NCBI GenBank assembly: GCA_000310025.1
Contig: FN648454.1
Coordinates: 7,570 to 59,406, forward strand
Source of the DNA: Ectocarpus siliculosus
Taxonomy: Eukaryota > Sar > Phaeophyceae > Ectocarpales > Ectocarpaceae
Length of the DNA: 51,837 bases
Direction: 5' to 3'
Shown here piece after piece: positions 35,501 through 46,647 of this stretch; the stretch's first letter is position 1; each line of letters starts with the position of its first letter. The notes beneath the pieces were generated by a model, which had not been told where the DNA came from, searched no databases, and saw nothing but the letters and a program-made list of their open reading frames with translations. The translations under genes were made by a program, and so were the position numbers.

Positions 35501-38266
35501 ATGAGGTTTGTGTCGATCATACAATATTGTTTCAAGTCTTGTTGATTTTCACGTGAGAAAAACCTAGGGGTCAACAACGTTTGGAGCCAGCAGGTGGACA
35601 GGAAGACCGGAAGGGACGGAGGGGATACAAACATCACAAAACAGAGTCAGCTCCAATCCACATCCTCACAGCACGTACGCCCTTCAACACAGGAGGCAAC
35701 AGACTGGCGGCAGCCCTGGCTCTTCCCGAGAAAGGGAGGAAGGAAGGCCGCAACAGACCAAAACAAAAAAAAGGCAGAGGAGGGTACTGCATAGTGCGCT
35801 CGACAAGGCGCGCGACGTCGCTCTGCGCCTAACTTGGGAGGATTGGAGGGGCGTGAAAGCTTTTGACGGCCCTTCCTTAAGTCCAGCCGACGTTAAGGAC
35901 CTTTTCTGGCGAAATTTCCGCGTGAAGCTGTCAGCGGCGGAGGCCGAAGCCATGATCGTGAACTTCAGCAAGAAGGTAGCTTACAAAACCGTGGTGCCAA
36001 TAGTGGTTCGGTGTGTTTCGGTTTTATTTTGGGTATGCTTTATGATCAGCTTTGGGGACGCAATATCATATATATGGGTGCACGTATCGCTATTCGCACG
36101 CCATCAACTATTGAAGGGAGCCTGACAACGAAGCAACCAAATGAAGCGGTTGCGCTCGTACGACCGTGACTTCTTTCAGGAGAATCCAATAGCAAACATT
36201 GCGGTCACCCCTGCGCTGAAACACGTGAGCTTCTTGGTATGATACTGTACGATGCAACGCCTCGAGATTGCTAGTACTGACAGCCGTACGTGCGTACGAC
36301 AGAAACAGTAGCCAGATTGAGGAACTTCCAGGAGGCCTGCGGCGAAGAAAGCAATTCAGGCTGTCTTTTTGGAATGATGCCACTGGACGTGACTGCAACC
36401 TATGCGAACGAAGAACAACACATTCTACCAACCCAACTGCATCAGGTTTAGTCGTACGGCAGTGATCGTATCTGGTCGCACCACAAACAAAGGTGGACGT
36501 AGTAGCTGTAGGAAAGCTGTGGGATGATGGTGCCATCGATATGTGTGCGGGGAAGTGCATAATCCCTGCAACAAGCAAACGTAACATTGCGGCGAGAAAT
36601 TCATTACCATGACCACTTCGTGCCAAAGGTGTGGTGCAGTAGTTCGGCATTTTCGACTAACGCCCCGTGGTGTCCTTTAGAATAAGGTATTCGTGCGCCC
36701 GTTAATTACCGCTTTGTGTGGATGGACATGAACGAAAATCTTAAAGAGGTGCCGGCAGGGAGGCTCCATCATCAGCATCGAACACGGGGAGTTTTCGCAA
36801 GCCTTTCTGCGACTCCGGCGGGATCTGCTCAAGAAAGAGCAGGGCAATGGCTGCGGCAAAACAGCGCACAAACCCAAGTCTCTGATCGACGGCATTCGAG
36901 GGCCTGAGTCGTCTAAAACGTCGAGAGACACCTCCTCCTTGCCGTTGTTGAGCCTGCGGCGAAGCCTCCCTGGGATGACAAGAGTCGGTGAGAAGGTCCT
37001 AAGCAGTGTTTGGCAAAGTTGTATGCGTATGCAGAAATATCCGCACACTACGCGTAGACTATGTCATCTGTAGCTCTCCTTCTTCCTGCGACATTTTCCT
37101 CTTCGTGCCGAAGCCACCCCTTAACTTGTCTCATGCTGGGCATGTACCAGGCGATATACCACACGATTCAATCTTGAACGTGACTCCTCGCCATTCCCTT
37201 GTCAGTGTGGCCATGGACTCTTCTCCCTCAGTGGCTGAATTTGCGATGATCAGGCGACCTAAGCAGGCACCTACACTTGCGCACAACCTGTGAAATAGAC
37301 GAGACCGAACGTAGCGTACTGACGTTGCTTTTCGAGCCCAACGCGAAATACCCACTGCAATGGTATGTAGTAAGCAAGCATTATTGGCGGTGACAATAAA
37401 CCACCAAAATTGCGTGAATTTTTCTGCAGAAGACGGCAACTTGCATCGAGCTGTAGACGCGGACACCATCAACCGAGCTCTGGCGAAGGTGGATCGAGCG
37501 GCCTGGTCGTACGACCCAAGAAGGTGCAGTGAGTCCGGCCTTAAACGTACGCTTTTCATTAAGCAAGGATGGACCATCGACTTGACACGATGTAAGATCT
37601 GGTGCTCCTAGCGATCGTTCACCCCTCGAAGTCTCCACGGAGCCCTGAGAGCAACTGGGAGTATGTTCTTTGCAGAAGCAAGTTGCGACAACAGCTGCAT
37701 CGCTTATTATCATCGCAAAATATGTTGGTGCACACCATGTCACAGGATTGAGAACCTGCGTCAGGCCGACCTCAGCAGAGTTAGTACCCCACGAGCGTTC
37801 GGAGGTGTCCTCCTTGCGCGGTTCGATGTTCGGGTTGACCCGGTGGAGCAAAGCGAGCTGGTGACACTCCTCCAAGACGAGGTTTGTACGAAGGACAATT
37901 CAGGGCCCTTGAGTCAGGAAGGAGGGTCTTTGCGGGAGGCGAAGACCAAATACTGGTTGGTGAAATATTGGAACAAAGGAGGAGTACCTGGTAGCAGTTA
38001 TGCATTCGATAGTAGGCACCACGAAAACAGGTGACAACGTCGGAAATGGCCCCTTTCGCAATAGATGGCGGCTTTCTGTTTCATGACGAATGCAATGGCC
38101 AAATGAGTAAACTATGTGCTTGTCCCTGCAACTTTGCCTGCTAAATAAACAGAACGGTGCGGTTGACGTCGAGCGCTTTCGGACGTATTTTTTGGGTCTT
38201 ATCGAAGATCACGCCGAAGAAGTCGTGAACGAGGGTGCTCCCTCCCTACCTCCCCTGTTTGCATGA
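23534..38266 (+). CDS. Ankyrin-repeat / EF-hand-like protein, ten exons (or two adjacent genes)
   Basis: Ankyrin part: exons 23534-23629, 24558-24735, 25234-25379 and 25838-25927, with repeats LLEQGSNPCSMD/DFGLSALHYASWNGHV, then GWTPLHLAASDGVNG, then ALLRAGADRSIRDVDGKTAL, then a basic helix (ADYRKKMETNLKVQRAQRM). Second part: exons 35385-35462, 35778-35975, 36747-36987, 37430-37488, 37765-37881 and 38153-38266, with EF-hand-like helix-loop-helix units that keep the loop Gly and hydrophobic residues but have lost most acidic ligands (GGSIISIEHGEF, ENGAVDVERF). All junctions are phase-compatible and give 438 aa with a stop at 38264-38266. Joining the halves needs a 9.4-kb intron filled with retroelement debris, so two genes remain possible. 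The exon ending at 37488 has an alternative donor at 37523 with a matching downstream acceptor. Role unknown: probably a scaffold. Calcium binding is doubtful given the missing ligands. Confidence 0.6.
26125..27128 (-). mobile_element. 3' LTR of a decayed Ty1/copia element, with polypurine tract
   Basis: On the minus strand it begins TGTTGGAATATTT at 27128 and is preceded by a polypurine tract GAGGGGGG (about 27131-27138), the hallmark of the internal-domain/3' LTR junction. It is the inverted homologue of 21434-22562. Its far end carries two copies of a 43-bp repeat (26072-26155), which blurs the boundary. Lies in the 9.4-kb intron of the ankyrin/EF-hand gene. Confidence 0.65.
27139..28689. 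other. Retroelement-derived or unknown sequence
   Basis: Lies between RNase H and the polypurine tract of the copia remnant. It is longer than usual for this position. It contains scattered open frames with no motif I recognise, so it may be a nested insertion. Confidence 0.35.
28690..29990 (-). pseudogene. Decayed Ty1/copia pol (RT and RNase H remnants)
   Basis: Broken minus-strand frames show copia polyprotein landmarks in order. About 29700-29600 has the RT start (KRQFVARRVFRKTE). Around 29570-29460 is MGFKATKTDQYMYI with the YVDD region decayed to CLDYELVLMA. Around 29390-29290 is DRFTMSDIGEVSLIVGM, which matches the F.M.DLGE..ILG block. Around 28930-28900 is RNase H RSTSGYLF, and about 28850-28760 is ISYAARE. 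Several frameshifts and stops separate these blocks, so the element is dead. Possible integrase C-terminal remnants extend to about 29990. The 3' LTR is at 26125-27128. No 5' LTR was found. Confidence 0.7.
29991..34231. other. Intron or intergenic stretch, no gene recognised
   Basis: Many short frames on both strands, no coherent exon. One small hairpin element (33542-33637) and a duplicated CCCCCAAGGATTACA (32161-32191) stand out. It may contain further retroelement debris. Confidence 0.4.
33542..33637. repeat. Small inverted-repeat element
   Basis: A 19-bp arm TTGCATTTTACAATACACG (33542-33560) is matched at 16 of 19 positions by the inverted arm at 33619-33637, around a 58-bp spacer. It looks like a very short MITE or decayed foldback. 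No clear target duplication. Confidence 0.5.
34232..34433. mobile_element. TIR MITE, copy 4 of 4, best preserved ends
   Basis: About 202 bp. The left end is GACACAAGATACCACGCC and the right end GGTGTGGTATATTGTGTC, inverted matches of each other. The core CCGAAAATGGCGGCGTTGAAG, then CTCGGCGAGAGCTT, aligns with the other three copies. No coding capacity. Confidence 0.65.
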
Positions 38267-38299
38267 GGACCACCGTTGAACGCAGCAGAGACGAAGCGT

Positions 38300-39640
38300 C
38301 AGGGTAGGGGCAGGGGCAGGGGCAGGGGAAGCGGCGACACGCGCATCTGCACAACATGGGACGCCCGGCACTTCGAGGAGCCCTGATCATATCGGAAGAA
38401 TCGATACAAACGTATCTCGATCCCTCTTTTCCGCAATTTCGTAGGTCGAGTCGAAGAGTGAAACAACCATCGTACCAGTTGCGACACCACCACGCCGATA
38501 CTGATGAGGACGCCGCGTGCGTAATCAGTGTGAAAGAGCAGACCGAGACGACACAGATTCGGGGCACACACCTTACCTTGCCGCCACGATCGTTGGTTAC
38601 GGGAATCACTACATCTGCTTCGTGGGCACCACCGTATGATTACTCTTCTACGGGTCAACTTGTCCACCACAAACAACCCCGAAACAACCACAACACACCG
38701 CTACTCTTGTGAACAACAACAACAACACATGCACACTGGTGATGATACGTCCACATTTTGTACCCAGAACCTTCGCACGCTGAAGTGCCATGGGTTCTTC
38801 GAACGCTACAGCTAGAACCAAGCTTATCGGGCGACACTTGCGCAGCTCAGCGCTCCATTGCCTCATCTCTGCTCGAGGTTGCCAATCTCCCTCCACTCCC
38901 AAGGGACGACGTCGCCGATGAGGCGGCCGTCCGCCTCTCCGGCCCCACGCCGCAAAGCAGTAGGCCACGATCGAAAACTCTCCACGAAAATCGACGCGAA
39001 ATACACAACAGCAGCAGCGAGAGTAATCCGGGGCAAGTGCGTAGCCCCATTTTCCTCATTCGTTCTGAGCCAAACTCTTAGGAAATATCTCTTTCGTGGA
39101 TCAATGTAGGAGTAAGCAAAATAACCATGGATAGCAAGAAGGAAGCATGGCCGTGACCTTCCAGTGCACTTGGCGTTCATCTACGAGACCAAATCCCACA
39201 TCACACTGTGCCCCCCACCCTCCCAAACATTCCACCTGGTGCTCACCCGAACTGGACCAAAAACACAGGTGGTACTGCATATGTGCAAGCCTAAATACAT
39301 TCAACGTGGGATGATGACACCATTTGAAAACAAAAATAAGACGAAAGCCGAGAAGGTCCCCTCAAGCAACGGATTCCGTTCCATGGGCTGGTTTTGCGCA
39401 CCGGCCACATCCATACATATCCATACCGCCCGAGACTTCTCGTTCACTGACGTTCTTCTACATCCCAAGGAACAGAACGAACGGTCTCCAGCATCATCCG
39501 CCGCATCATCACCACCATCGTCATCATCACGAGCAGCAGCAGAAGCTAACGAACCCGAAGTCTTCTGTTGCTGTTCTGTTCGTTGTTAACTACACGGGCC
39601 ACTCTGCGTAACGTACACCAGCAGGAGCAACACCCTCGCC
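38300..39640. other. Intergenic, one doubtful minus-strand exon
   Basis: A minus-strand frame ending near 38863 contains a hydrophobic stretch (ITLAAAVVYFASIFVESF) and a reasonable tail (GEADGRLIGDVVPWEWRE). No flanking exons were found, so I do not call a gene. The rest shows nothing recognisable. Confidence 0.3.
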
Positions 39641-39647
39641 GCCACCA

Positions 39648-42600
39648 TCAGAAGTCCGGTGGGACCACGCCCTTCCCGACGCCGCCGCTGCCGCCGCCGC
39701 TGCCGCCGACGTCCGGAAACCCTTCGAACTGAAACGCCTCCCTCGTCGAACTTCCCCCCATCGCACGACGCTTCGTTTGCGGCGCCTGCTGAGCCCCCCC
39801 GTTCCCATCTTCCCCCGCAGCTATTCTTTCGATGCCCGGCGCCGTGCTGGCGCCTCCTCGCGACGACATCGACCCGGGATACTCGCGTGGACCGAGGTGG
39901 ACGAATGCGGCACCCGCTAGCCAGTCTGCCAGCCGGAAAAGACACCAGACAACATCAACCACGAGTATATCCACGATAGCTTAGTTTGAAGCAACCACGT
40001 AATAGCGATAGGTTGTGTAAAAAAGGAAAATTTGGCCTTGTTTGCGCCGAACGACCGCTCGTCGATGGAGCAGCGTTCACCTCCCTGCCTGCTGTGGGGA
40101 GGGCTTACGTATCATGACGAGCCAGCCCACCACGTTTTTTCGCCAGTCGCACACGTACACAAGGGGCTAGCGTCCCGCGGAAGGCACCGGCTTTAGTTGT
40201 ACCAGTACGGGTGTAGAGACCTTTTCCTTTCATCATGTTAAATCAGCGCTCAAACACAACAGATTCTTTGCCAGTAGGAGGTCCTATCCGTGGTCAGTCA
40301 CACATAAGGGGTATTCCTCTCCCGAAGGCCCCCTACCCACGCCTCCCGCGATGCTGCCTTCAACTTTCGACGCGAGAAAAGTGCAGCCCTCTCTTCCTTA
40401 GTGCAGCCCTCTCTTCCCTCAATGCGAAGACAACAACAACAACAACAACAGCAGCAGCAGCAGCAGCAGCACTTACACAGGGCCAGCGTCCCGAAGGACA
40501 GCGCGGCGGAGATGACGCCGACGCTCTGGATGGTGAGCAGGGCGCGGGATCGCCTCTTGTCCTCTGGCGACTCTTTCGGTATCGTGAACCACTCCCTCTC
40601 TCTCGCCCCCCTTTTGGCCCGCGGTGGCGGGTGGCAACAATACCGACGGAATTTGGCGCATTTTCGTGTTTCACGTTTCGAAACAGGTGGCGGGCGGGCG
40701 GGCGGGGCGGCAAGGGAGGGAGAGAGGTTGGCATTGGTTGAGTGAGGTGGTTGGCTGGGTCAACCAAAACGTATCTCACATGCCGAGCGTGTACTCTCTG
40801 GCGCTGTTTGAAGGCACGTGTTTGACTTCTCCGCCGGCATCATCTCACAAGAGCTTTTATTTCTAGTTCTACCATTCCCCTCGCGGTGCTCTTGTCCCTG
40901 GATTTTACGCGAGGAGGGTTCAGTGAAGTCCCTTCCCTCTGTTGTCTCATTGCATACTTGCGGACTATTGTACCCTTCAAGTTGTTGTGACTCCTCCGCA
41001 GTAGGTTAACCCCTTTGGGTCTAGGCTGGACTGTCAGTTTTTTTTTTTGCGCCAAAAAAAAATGAGAGCGAGAGCGAGCGGGAGAGAAGTGCAGAGAAAG
41101 ACACGAGTGTACTTCTGCACACGCAACAGCTATCTCCACCTGTAGGCCATGAGGGAAGCCGGCGACAGGGTGGTGGCCACAGACAGGGTCGTAGAAGGGT
41201 TGATGGGTGGTCGCGCTGCGGTCAGTAGGGCAGGTTAGCTGTGTAGACTTTGAAATGATCAGTCGTCTAGCTGCCTCAACTATTCTATTTTCGGTATATT
41301 GTAAATGATTAGTCCAGAGAGGGCAAAATGATCAGTGAAGACCCATAGCTGGCGTTTGTACTTCTGCACTTCTCTGTTCTCTGTCCCCCCCCGAAATGTG
41401 CCCTGCCAGCTCTCTAGAGCTCCTGTATTTTTCGAACAAGCACATCCACCCGCACACACCCGTACCTCGTGGTTTCCTAGGTTCGGGCGAGGGTGGTATG
41501 TGTGGCGCTACGAGTGTGGATGTGTTGCTGATATGTTTTACTCGTCTACAGCAGTAGTAGTAGTGTTGTTGTAGCATTCGTTGTAGCTGCTGACACAATG
41601 ACTGCTGGATCTTGGGAACGATGTTCAAAATGTTGGGAACCACGATATCCTCGATATCTGGGCTCCGGCAGGGCTTGCAATACCCCTCCCTTTTGCTGCC
41701 CTCTGCTCTTTGCAGCAGTGGCTTCCTACGTTCGGGCGAATGTATGTGCGGTGCTGCGAAAGAACACAGATGTATGTATGTATGTATGCACACACGCGTT
41801 CATGTACATACGTTGACAGATTCATGATTTGGCATATTGATTGGCCCCATTCCCGAGACCTTGATATTACCCGCTGTCACTGACGTCTCTTCATTGGTCA
41901 GCTGGTTAGCGCGGGTGCTAATAATCTGGACACACCTACCTATGGACTTGCCAATACACGGCGCGAAGGGCTGCAGGGCGGCAACTCCACGACTTGCCAC
42001 TACACCAGCATTTGCAAATGATCAATCAATGATCAGTTAGAACGCCTGAAGAGTTACCATTACCCCAGAAAACGTGCTGCTGCTCCAGACTACATGTATG
42101 CATAAAAGTAGAAACGCACCGGAAATAATTCTACTACTGCTGTAGCGGCTGCTCGATCTACGGTAGGCGTTGACTCGAATATCCGCCGGCCAACGTTAGG
42201 TGGTAGACTACACGTATATACGGTATACTTCAGAACATAGACACACACAGCAGTCGCAAGCAAGCATGGCATCTGCATATAGGAGGGGGGTTGAGCTGGT
42301 GGTGATTGCAGCAGGGCGATGGCGAAGAAACTTTGCGGCGGACGGAAATGGCGGGGCGCCGATACCGGAGGAGGGAGTGTCCCGTTCTCTGCATGCACCA
42401 GTTTGGTGACTCTGCTGTCACGAAGACGCTGCGGAAGGGGTCTCCGGGCAACGTCAATCAACCCCCAACGGCACCACTTTTAGTTTGGAATGTACTCGGA
42501 GATTTCTCCGGCGTTCACCACTGCTGTGTGTGTTTGACGAGGGCATCAGGCCGCAGTGTCAGGGGACGATGTGAAGCAGTTGTGTAGTTATCCCCCTACT

Positions 42601-43003
42601 CAACAGGAAGCAGCTATCCCTCTCACTTGTTGTTTGCTGCGACAGCCGGCTCTTGAACTTGTTCCTGCGGAGCCGGCGCACTCGTCCCCACTTGCTTCTC
42701 CAGCTCCTCCAGCCGCTTCCGAAGCGAGGCGTACATCTCGGCGTCTCCCTCAGAGGTGTCATCCGATGGGTCCATGTTGGACGACCCCCCCCCGCCCTCT
42801 CCCGCGTACCTCCTAGTCAGGCGTCGGCGCTCGCTGCTGATGCGGCGTGTGCCGTATGATGCCCGCTGCTGGTTGCTGCCGCTGCTGCTTTTTTTCTGAC
42901 ATGATGCCGCTGATGGAATGACGCTGCGATACGCAGTCGGACCCACTCTGAACGATCCTACAAAGGGCAGGGCTGCGGCGCAGAGGCCGAAAGCGCAACG
43001 CAT
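39648..43003 (-). CDS. Unknown membrane protein, possibly organelle-targeted, three exons
   Basis: Minus-strand exons 43003-42627, 40610-40477 and 39925-39648 join in phase to 262 aa. The N terminus (MRCAFGLCAAALPFVGSF) is signal-peptide-like and is followed by a Ser/Arg-rich stretch, the pattern of bipartite plastid targeting in algae with secondary plastids, though the usual Phe context is not clear-cut. Residues about 85-110 form a charged coiled coil (MYASLRKRLEELEKQ). Exon 2 adds a basic segment (PEDKRRSRALL), then a hydrophobic helix (SVGVISAALSFGTLAL), continued in exon 3 by YWLAGAAFV. The tail is Gly-rich and ends GVVPPDF. Both junctions restore full codons (AA+G, T+AC), which supports the model. 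I do not recognise the family. Confidence 0.5.
40426..40470. repeat. (CAA)n/(CAG)n microsatellite
   Basis: About 15 CAA then CAG units immediately beyond the exon 2 donor of the minus-strand gene, so intronic. The apparent poly-Gln frame on + is not a gene. Confidence 0.85.
40980..42590. other. Intron sequence, no further gene recognised
   Basis: Lies inside intron 1 of the 262-aa minus-strand gene. Contains T and A runs and a GTAT microsatellite (41771-41790). No coherent coding signal. Confidence 0.4.
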
Positions 43004-43516
43004 CGTCGAGGGGTTCAGAGGACGAACGCTGTCACACCACCGCAGAAGTAAGGATGCGTGTGTCTGCTGTGTTGTGCTCGCCGAAAATCCGGGGTTTCCA
43101 AAACATGATCCCGCATTCTAGGGGAGCGGGGACGAAAAAAAGTATAAACCTCGGTGGTGGTCAGGTGTCAGCGGGTGTGTGTTCGCCACTCCGAGGAGTG
43201 CTGATTTACCAAGCTTCTACCATACGGGGACCGAGCCGTATGCATCCTGTGGCCATTTTCCAGGGGGTCTATTCCAGGGGGACCGAGTCGTGTGCATCTG
43301 GTCACAAATCCGTCACGAAAGCACACCCGAAGACCGACTGCTCTTGGGGAAACACACGAAACGTATCCATGTATGAGCGAGGACCAGGCGTAGGTAGCCC
43401 GGAGTACAATATATCGTTTTGGGGGGTGGACTACATACTGCTGTACTGCTGCTGCTGTAGACGTGAGAGAGAGAATACAAATCAAATTTCAGCAAGCCAT
43501 TGGTGAGGGTATCATA

Positions 43517-43978
43517 TCAGTGCTTCGAAGCAGCTGCCGTTGCCGCATGTGCACCCGACGACGAGACTCTCTGTGACAGATAAATAGCACATGGCAGAAA
43601 CATCTCAGCCAGACGGCCTTGACTGACTTGTCTACTAGTAACCCTGACGACAGCAGTCTGGACATCATCATCACTACTATTCAATATGCCATCGAACGGT
43701 GGCACACCGATACCCGCACTGACACGTATAGTGTCCTTAGGGGAGTAGTTATTTCCTGGATCCGACTCCGGTTGGATGCTCACCCGTCGCAATGCCAGCG
43801 AGCGGGTCTGTGAGGCCAGGCGATCTTCTCTCATGATCACGTTGCCGTCCATTCTCTTGCTACTGAAAAACAGGTTTGACACGGGGTGGGCACTGCAGAA
43901 CAAATCTTGCAACTTGTCCGTCCATTCCTTATACAAGGAAGGCAGAACGAATGACGTCGCTGCAGACAAGGAGTGCAT
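43517..43978 (-). CDS. Single-exon hypothetical ORF, 153 aa
   Basis: ATG at 43978, stop at 43517, with a good TATA box (TATAAATA, minus strand, 44018-44025) about 40 bp upstream. It starts MHSLSAATSFVLPSLYKEW and ends in an Ala/His-rich tail. No domain recognised. An overlapping + frame of similar length exists, so this could be spurious. Confidence 0.3.
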   Translation of the reverse strand: MHSLSAATSFVLPSLYKEWTDKLQDLFCSAHPVSNLFFSSKRMDGNVIMREDRLASQTRSLALRRVSIQPESDPGNNYSPKDTIRVSAGIGVPPFDGILNSSDDDVQTAVVRVTSRQVSQGRLAEMFLPCAIYLSQRVSSSGAHAATAAASKH

Positions 43979-44017
43979 ACAGAACGAACAGTGAACAAAA
44001 CGTCCTACAGGTTAGAG

Positions 44018-44025
44018 TATTTATA
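44018..44025 (-). promoter_or_regulatory. TATA box candidate
   Basis: TATAAATA read on the minus strand, 40 bp before the ATG of the 153-aa ORF. The spacing is short but possible if the 5' UTR is very short. Confidence 0.35.
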
Positions 44026-44572
44026 CCCTACGATGGTGTCGACAAATAAATGTGGAGTAATGAAACTAAAAAAACGCAACGGTAGCCCATGAGAGAGAGA
44101 CTTGGACGCTGCACGTGACATAACGAGGCCATGTCACATGCCAAGGTTAACATGAAGTCTTCTCATTCCAATCTACTGCATGCATTCTTTCCGCATGAGG
44201 CGATTTATCCGCTCCATTCATCCCGCACGGGGGAGCGGGTGCTAGGTTTGTTCAACGCACATCTTAAAGCTGGTCACCAAGGTTGTCGAATCTCAAACCT
44301 GTTGCGTATTAAATCATTGATTTTTCTGTGCGAAAAACTCCGTGTAGACCAGCTTGATCACGTTGGTCACTCCTGTTGTATCCTCATCTCGCCCGGCCTG
44401 TAAGCACCCTTAGCCTGTGGCTGTGTCTGATAGCTTTATGTAGCCTTTTAACTACCCTCGGGCCACCTGTGTTCTGAAGTCGTTCATTCTACTATTTCTC
44501 GTTCAGGAATGAGATCATGCGATCGATTTTTTACGTATGTATGCATATCAGGCACACAACTTAGTTTGTTTA

Positions 44573-44758
44573 GGGTCGCTTTATACAGCGCTGTATTTTC
44601 CAAATTTAACAAGGCCCGAAAATATTGGAATGGTACAATATAGTTTCCAAATTTTTTGCAAGTTTCCATTTGTCATGCCTTCGAACTCGATCCGCAAAGT
44701 TCCCTAAATTTGGAAGCATTCCTAAAATCTGGAAAAGCAGCGCTGTATAAAACGGCCC
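44573..44758. mobile_element. PIF/Harbinger-like MITE
   Basis: 186 bp. The left end GGGTCGCTTTATACAGCGCTG and the inverted right end GGGCCGTTTTATACAGCGCTG match at 18 of 21 positions, and similarity continues for about 15 more bases (TTTTCCAAATTT). It is flanked by TTA on both sides (44570-44572, 44759-44761). A GGG-initial TIR with a TTA/TWA duplication is the known pattern of PIF/Harbinger. It has no transposase, so it is non-autonomous. Confidence 0.75.
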
Positions 44759-44761
44759 TTA

Positions 44762-45652
44762 CGCCAAGGATGGCCGAGGGCCAATAAAGGAGTTTCATGC
44801 TGACGTTCATGTCGTGGAGACGCCCTGTAGCTGCCGCTCGTTGCTCGCGCCGTCATAAACAGTACAGACAGACGAATAGACTACACTGTAAGTGAAATCC
44901 ATGATTGCCTCGACTTTGTCATATATCCCCGAAGTAGCTTCCCTTTTTGGCGTGAGTCCCGAGCGCCTTCGTCTGTTTCACCTGAGATAGAATACCATGA
45001 CTCGCACACGCTTTCGAATCTTCCCGGCATCAAAGGAGAGAGAGTGTAAGGCGGCTTACAAGAATTTGAACAGGAGCGAAATTGAGTGCAACCTTTTAGA
45101 AACCGATGGGATTGGCGGGTCTTTCAACTGGGGATGTGTGCGTCGCAACAAAAGAGCTTGGCAAATACCCAGTCCGGAACTCTTTCCACTCTGGACAGGT
45201 GGTGCACCAGAGAGTTTCACAAGCGCTTTGCTGTATGGCCCAAAGCGTTGTGGGCCCCCCTGTCCAGTGTTTCCGCTGCTCGTTGTTGCTGTCGCGAAAT
45301 ACCTCTCGCCGTTTTCCCAGCCATCCGTTCCAGAAATGGCTCAACACGTCACAGAAGGCGAAACGAGTCTCCCTGAAGCAATCGCAGCTTCCTCTTCCAT
45401 TCTCACTTTTCGAGATCAGCCATCTACTACACTTCATATCTATGGGATCATGTGCATTGAGGGATAAGGCGCCCTTGAGAGAGAAGCTGAAGAGGGCAAA
45501 CCCCTACAACCGTTGCCACACGTGGATATGGACGAAGCGGGGGATAGCTTCCACGATCTAGGCATAACACGTAGACTGCACCACCAGGCAGCTGCAGCAC
45601 CAAGCGTGATCATGCCATGCCTCATGACCATCTGTACGATACCGCATTTCAG
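44762..45652. other. Unknown sequence upstream of the decayed ankyrin copy
   Basis: Overlapping long frames on both strands (45096-45561) lack recognisable motifs. It may be the decayed 5' part of the ankyrin pseudogene. Confidence 0.3.
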
Positions 45653-46292
45653 GGCTCCGCAAATCTCACAAAGCCCTGCTTTCGACGGTGGCGTTGGACA
45701 ACGAACGTGTTGAAGGTGGATTCACCCCCCTTCAAGTTGCAGCCCAAGAGGGCCACGGCACCATCGCCAGATTTCTGTTGCGGCACGACGCTGACGTAAC
45801 TGCGTCATCGGAGAACGGTTGCTACTCTTTCAATATGTCAGCAAAAAATGGACACGTTGTCGTGACCAAGTTGCTGACCAATGCTAGTCCAACCTGGGCG
45901 TCGCCACCGACGATTGTGTCAGGAGCGTTCACCTCGCCGCCGTTGGAAGGCACTCGAACATCTTATCGATACCTGGGAAGGCTGGTGCGAATCCCGATAG
46001 CAACACGTGTGCCGGAAGCACCCCGCTGGGTGACGCGGCATAACATGGCCACCACGACATGGTCTGGAAGCTCCTTCTCTTGGGGGTGCCGGTTGCCTTC
46101 CCCATGGTCCAGCCGGATGGGTCAAACTACATTGCTTTGGATGCGGCACCCCAAGAACTCGGAGGTAAAATAGTCCACGAGCTGATCCAGTACCGTGGAA
46201 TCAAGGCGTGTGCAGGTGCAACCGGTGGGGCAATTTTGTAGCTCTCAACTTGGCCGCGAAGCATCAGCAAGATCGATGATTCGAAGGTGTTG
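45653..46292 (+). pseudogene. Decayed ankyrin-repeat gene
   Basis: From an acceptor at 45651 the frame gives a good ankyrin repeat (GGFTPLQVAAQEGHGTIARF, LLRHDADVTA) and then a worn one (KNGHVVVTKLLTNAS). Near 45890 the ankyrin reading moves to another frame: CVRSVHLAAVGRHSNIL, GANPDSNTCAGSTPLGDAA. That frame meets TAA at 46041-46043 and continues after it in ankyrin register (HGHHDMVWKLLLLGVPVAF, then NYIALDAA). A further shift near 46235 leads to FVALNLAAKHQ. One frameshift, one stop and a second shift make this a pseudogene, distinct from the ankyrin gene at 23.5 kb. Confidence 0.65.
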
Positions 46293-46647
46293 TTGCCCCC
46301 CGGGTGCCATTGACACGGGAATCTCTCTGTTGCGGCCACCGACAGCGGCCGCGAGCTATCCGTCACGCTTTGCCAGTGGGCTACCCCTGGAGACGACTAT
46401 CCTCCCCTGCATTGCCCCAACTGGAGAGTGGGGGAATGGAAAAATGGTCGCAAAGCTAGTGGGGACAGGGCTGGGATTGGACTGGTCAAGCGTGCAACCA
46501 GAGCTCACCGTGCCCTCTAACAACCGTATTCAGGTGATCTAGATCACCGAGAGGTGCGTAGTTACGTAAACAGATAGATCACGGTCCACTGTGCCGGCGA
46601 CTCTCGTGCAATGACTTGCACAAACCTCTAGATGCCGGTTCGCTCTT

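Noticed and set aside
40401-40745. Poly-Gln protein on the + strand
   Set aside because: The Gln run is an intronic microsatellite. The minus strand carries a phase-consistent exon over the same bases.
45096-45561. Overlapping open frames of more than 110 codons on both strands
   Set aside because: No motif, no splice context, and each is likely a shadow of the other or of decayed sequence.
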